A stretch of 5,781 nt of DNA from Candidatus Methanolliviera sp. GoM_asphalt (GTDB taxonomy: Archaea; Halobacteriota; Methanoliparia; Methanoliparales; Methanoliparaceae), in the NCBI GenBank assembly GCA_902158745.1, contig CABGHH010000110.1:1-5781 (forward strand), in the 5' to 3' direction. The stretch's first letter is position 1; every line of letters begins with the position of its first letter. Below are positions 5,327 through 5,781 of this stretch, in pieces. The position numbers and the translations under genes are program-made. The notes under the pieces were generated by a model, which was not told the DNA's origin, searched no databases, and worked only from the letters and a program-made list of their open reading frames with translations.

Positions 5327-5781
5327 ATGAACGATATTAAAAGGATTATACAGAGATTATCCAATAGCAACGGCATCTCCGGATATGAAGATTCTGTCAG
5401 GGAAGTTCTAAGGGGTGAGATCGGGAAATACGTCGATGAGATCAGAGAAGACGCACTTGGAAATTTAATAACCGTTAAAAATGCTCAAAACTCTTCGGAG
5501 TCTTTAGAATACTCCAAAAAGAAGGTTATGCTCGCCGCTCACATGGACGAGATAGGTTTGATGGCCAAATATATAGATGAAAAGGGGTTCATAAGATTTG
5601 TTGAGATTGGAGGATGGTTCGATCAATCGCTCTTAAATACGAGGGTGGTCTTACACGGTGATAAGGGGCCCATCTTGGGTGTGATAGGTTCTAAGCCACC
5701 TCACGTGATGAAGAAGGAAGATGATAAGAAGCCCATTAAGTTGGATGATATGTTCATCGATATAGGGGCAAAGAACGAGAA
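5327..5781 (+). CDS. M42-family metallo-aminopeptidase (TET/FrvX type), 3' end outside the window
   Basis: The first 151 residues of a cytoplasmic zinc/cobalt aminopeptidase are visible; the frame is open at the right edge, and the family is usually about 340-360 residues. These enzymes form large tetrahedral assemblies that trim peptides released by the proteasome; they are often misnamed endoglucanases. The sequence shows the N-terminal helix and SNSNGISGYEDSVREVL (12-28), DALGNLI (42-48), the metal-binding AAHMDEIGLMA motif (70-80, His72 as ligand and Asp74 next to it), KGFIRF (86-91), IGGWFDQSLL (94-103) and GVIGSKPPH (118-126), all family hallmarks. The inserted PDZ-like dimerisation domain would cover about residues 75-165, so it is only partly present. 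The remaining catalytic residues lie past the edge. ATG 5327 is 2 bases after the hxlB stop, with only a weak GGA upstream, so translation is probably coupled to hxlB. Strict in-frame continuity is seen throughout. Confidence 0.92.
   Translation, partial: MNDIKRIIQRLSNSNGISGYEDSVREVLRGEIGKYVDEIREDALGNLITVKNAQNSSESLEYSKKKVMLAAHMDEIGLMAKYIDEKGFIRFVEIGGWFDQSLLNTRVVLHGDKGPILGVIGSKPPHVMKKEDDKKPIKLDDMFIDIGAKNE

Noticed and set aside
1..5781. CRISPR arrays, tRNA or rRNA genes
   Set aside because: No regularly spaced repeats and no tRNA or rRNA signature sequences were seen on either strand.

Overview
The window looks like chromosomal DNA from a euryarchaeon that makes methane or oxidises methane/alkanes through the same chemistry. 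The main clue is the gene at 1425-2702, which I read as 'methanogenesis marker 16': a DUF39/COG1900-type protein with a C-terminal ferredoxin domain, a family regarded as a marker of methanogens and their relatives. An archaeal-type 6-phospho-3-hexuloisomerase, the aspartate dehydrogenase route to NAD, an M42 (TET-type) aminopeptidase, GGAG/GAGG ribosome-binding sites, TATA-like boxes and heavy AGA/AGG/ATA codon use all agree with an archaeon. I cannot fix the genus; an ANME-1/Syntrophoarchaeum-like or methanomicrobial lineage is possible but unproven.

Layout. (1) 1-1322, plus strand: most of an IS1182-type DDE transposase. Its true start lies left of the window, because family-typical sequence continues in frame before the first visible ATG at position 30. 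(2) 1323-1424: the right flank of that insertion sequence and a candidate promoter. (3) 1425-2702, plus: marker 16 protein. It is followed, with a 4-base GTGA overlap, by an unrecorded 54-codon gene (2699-2863). This small protein resembles the hinge segment of ADP-forming acyl-CoA synthetases. (4) 2934-4602, minus: nadX (aspartate dehydrogenase) then nadC (quinolinate phosphoribosyltransferase), a two-gene NAD biosynthesis unit converging on the marker 16 unit. The middle enzyme, quinolinate synthase (NadA), is not here. (5) 4603-4778: a 176-base AT-rich divergent promoter region with several TATA-like boxes and an 11-bp perfect inverted repeat with a 22-base spacer. (6) 4779-5781, plus: hxlB, then after only 2 bases an M42 peptidase that runs off the right edge.

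How the genes work together. NadX and NadC bracket the de novo route aspartate -> iminoaspartate -> quinolinate -> nicotinate mononucleotide. HxlB interconverts hexulose-6-phosphate and fructose-6-phosphate, which in archaea lacking the oxidative pentose phosphate pathway supplies ribulose-5-phosphate. Its tight coupling to an aminopeptidase has no obvious metabolic logic. The marker 16 protein is probably a sulfur- or redox-handling enzyme related to the homocysteine-forming COG1900 proteins, but its exact reaction is not settled. I see no convincing new multi-gene system. The most novel-looking items are the small coupled gene after marker 16 and the inverted-repeat operator candidate in the divergent promoter region.
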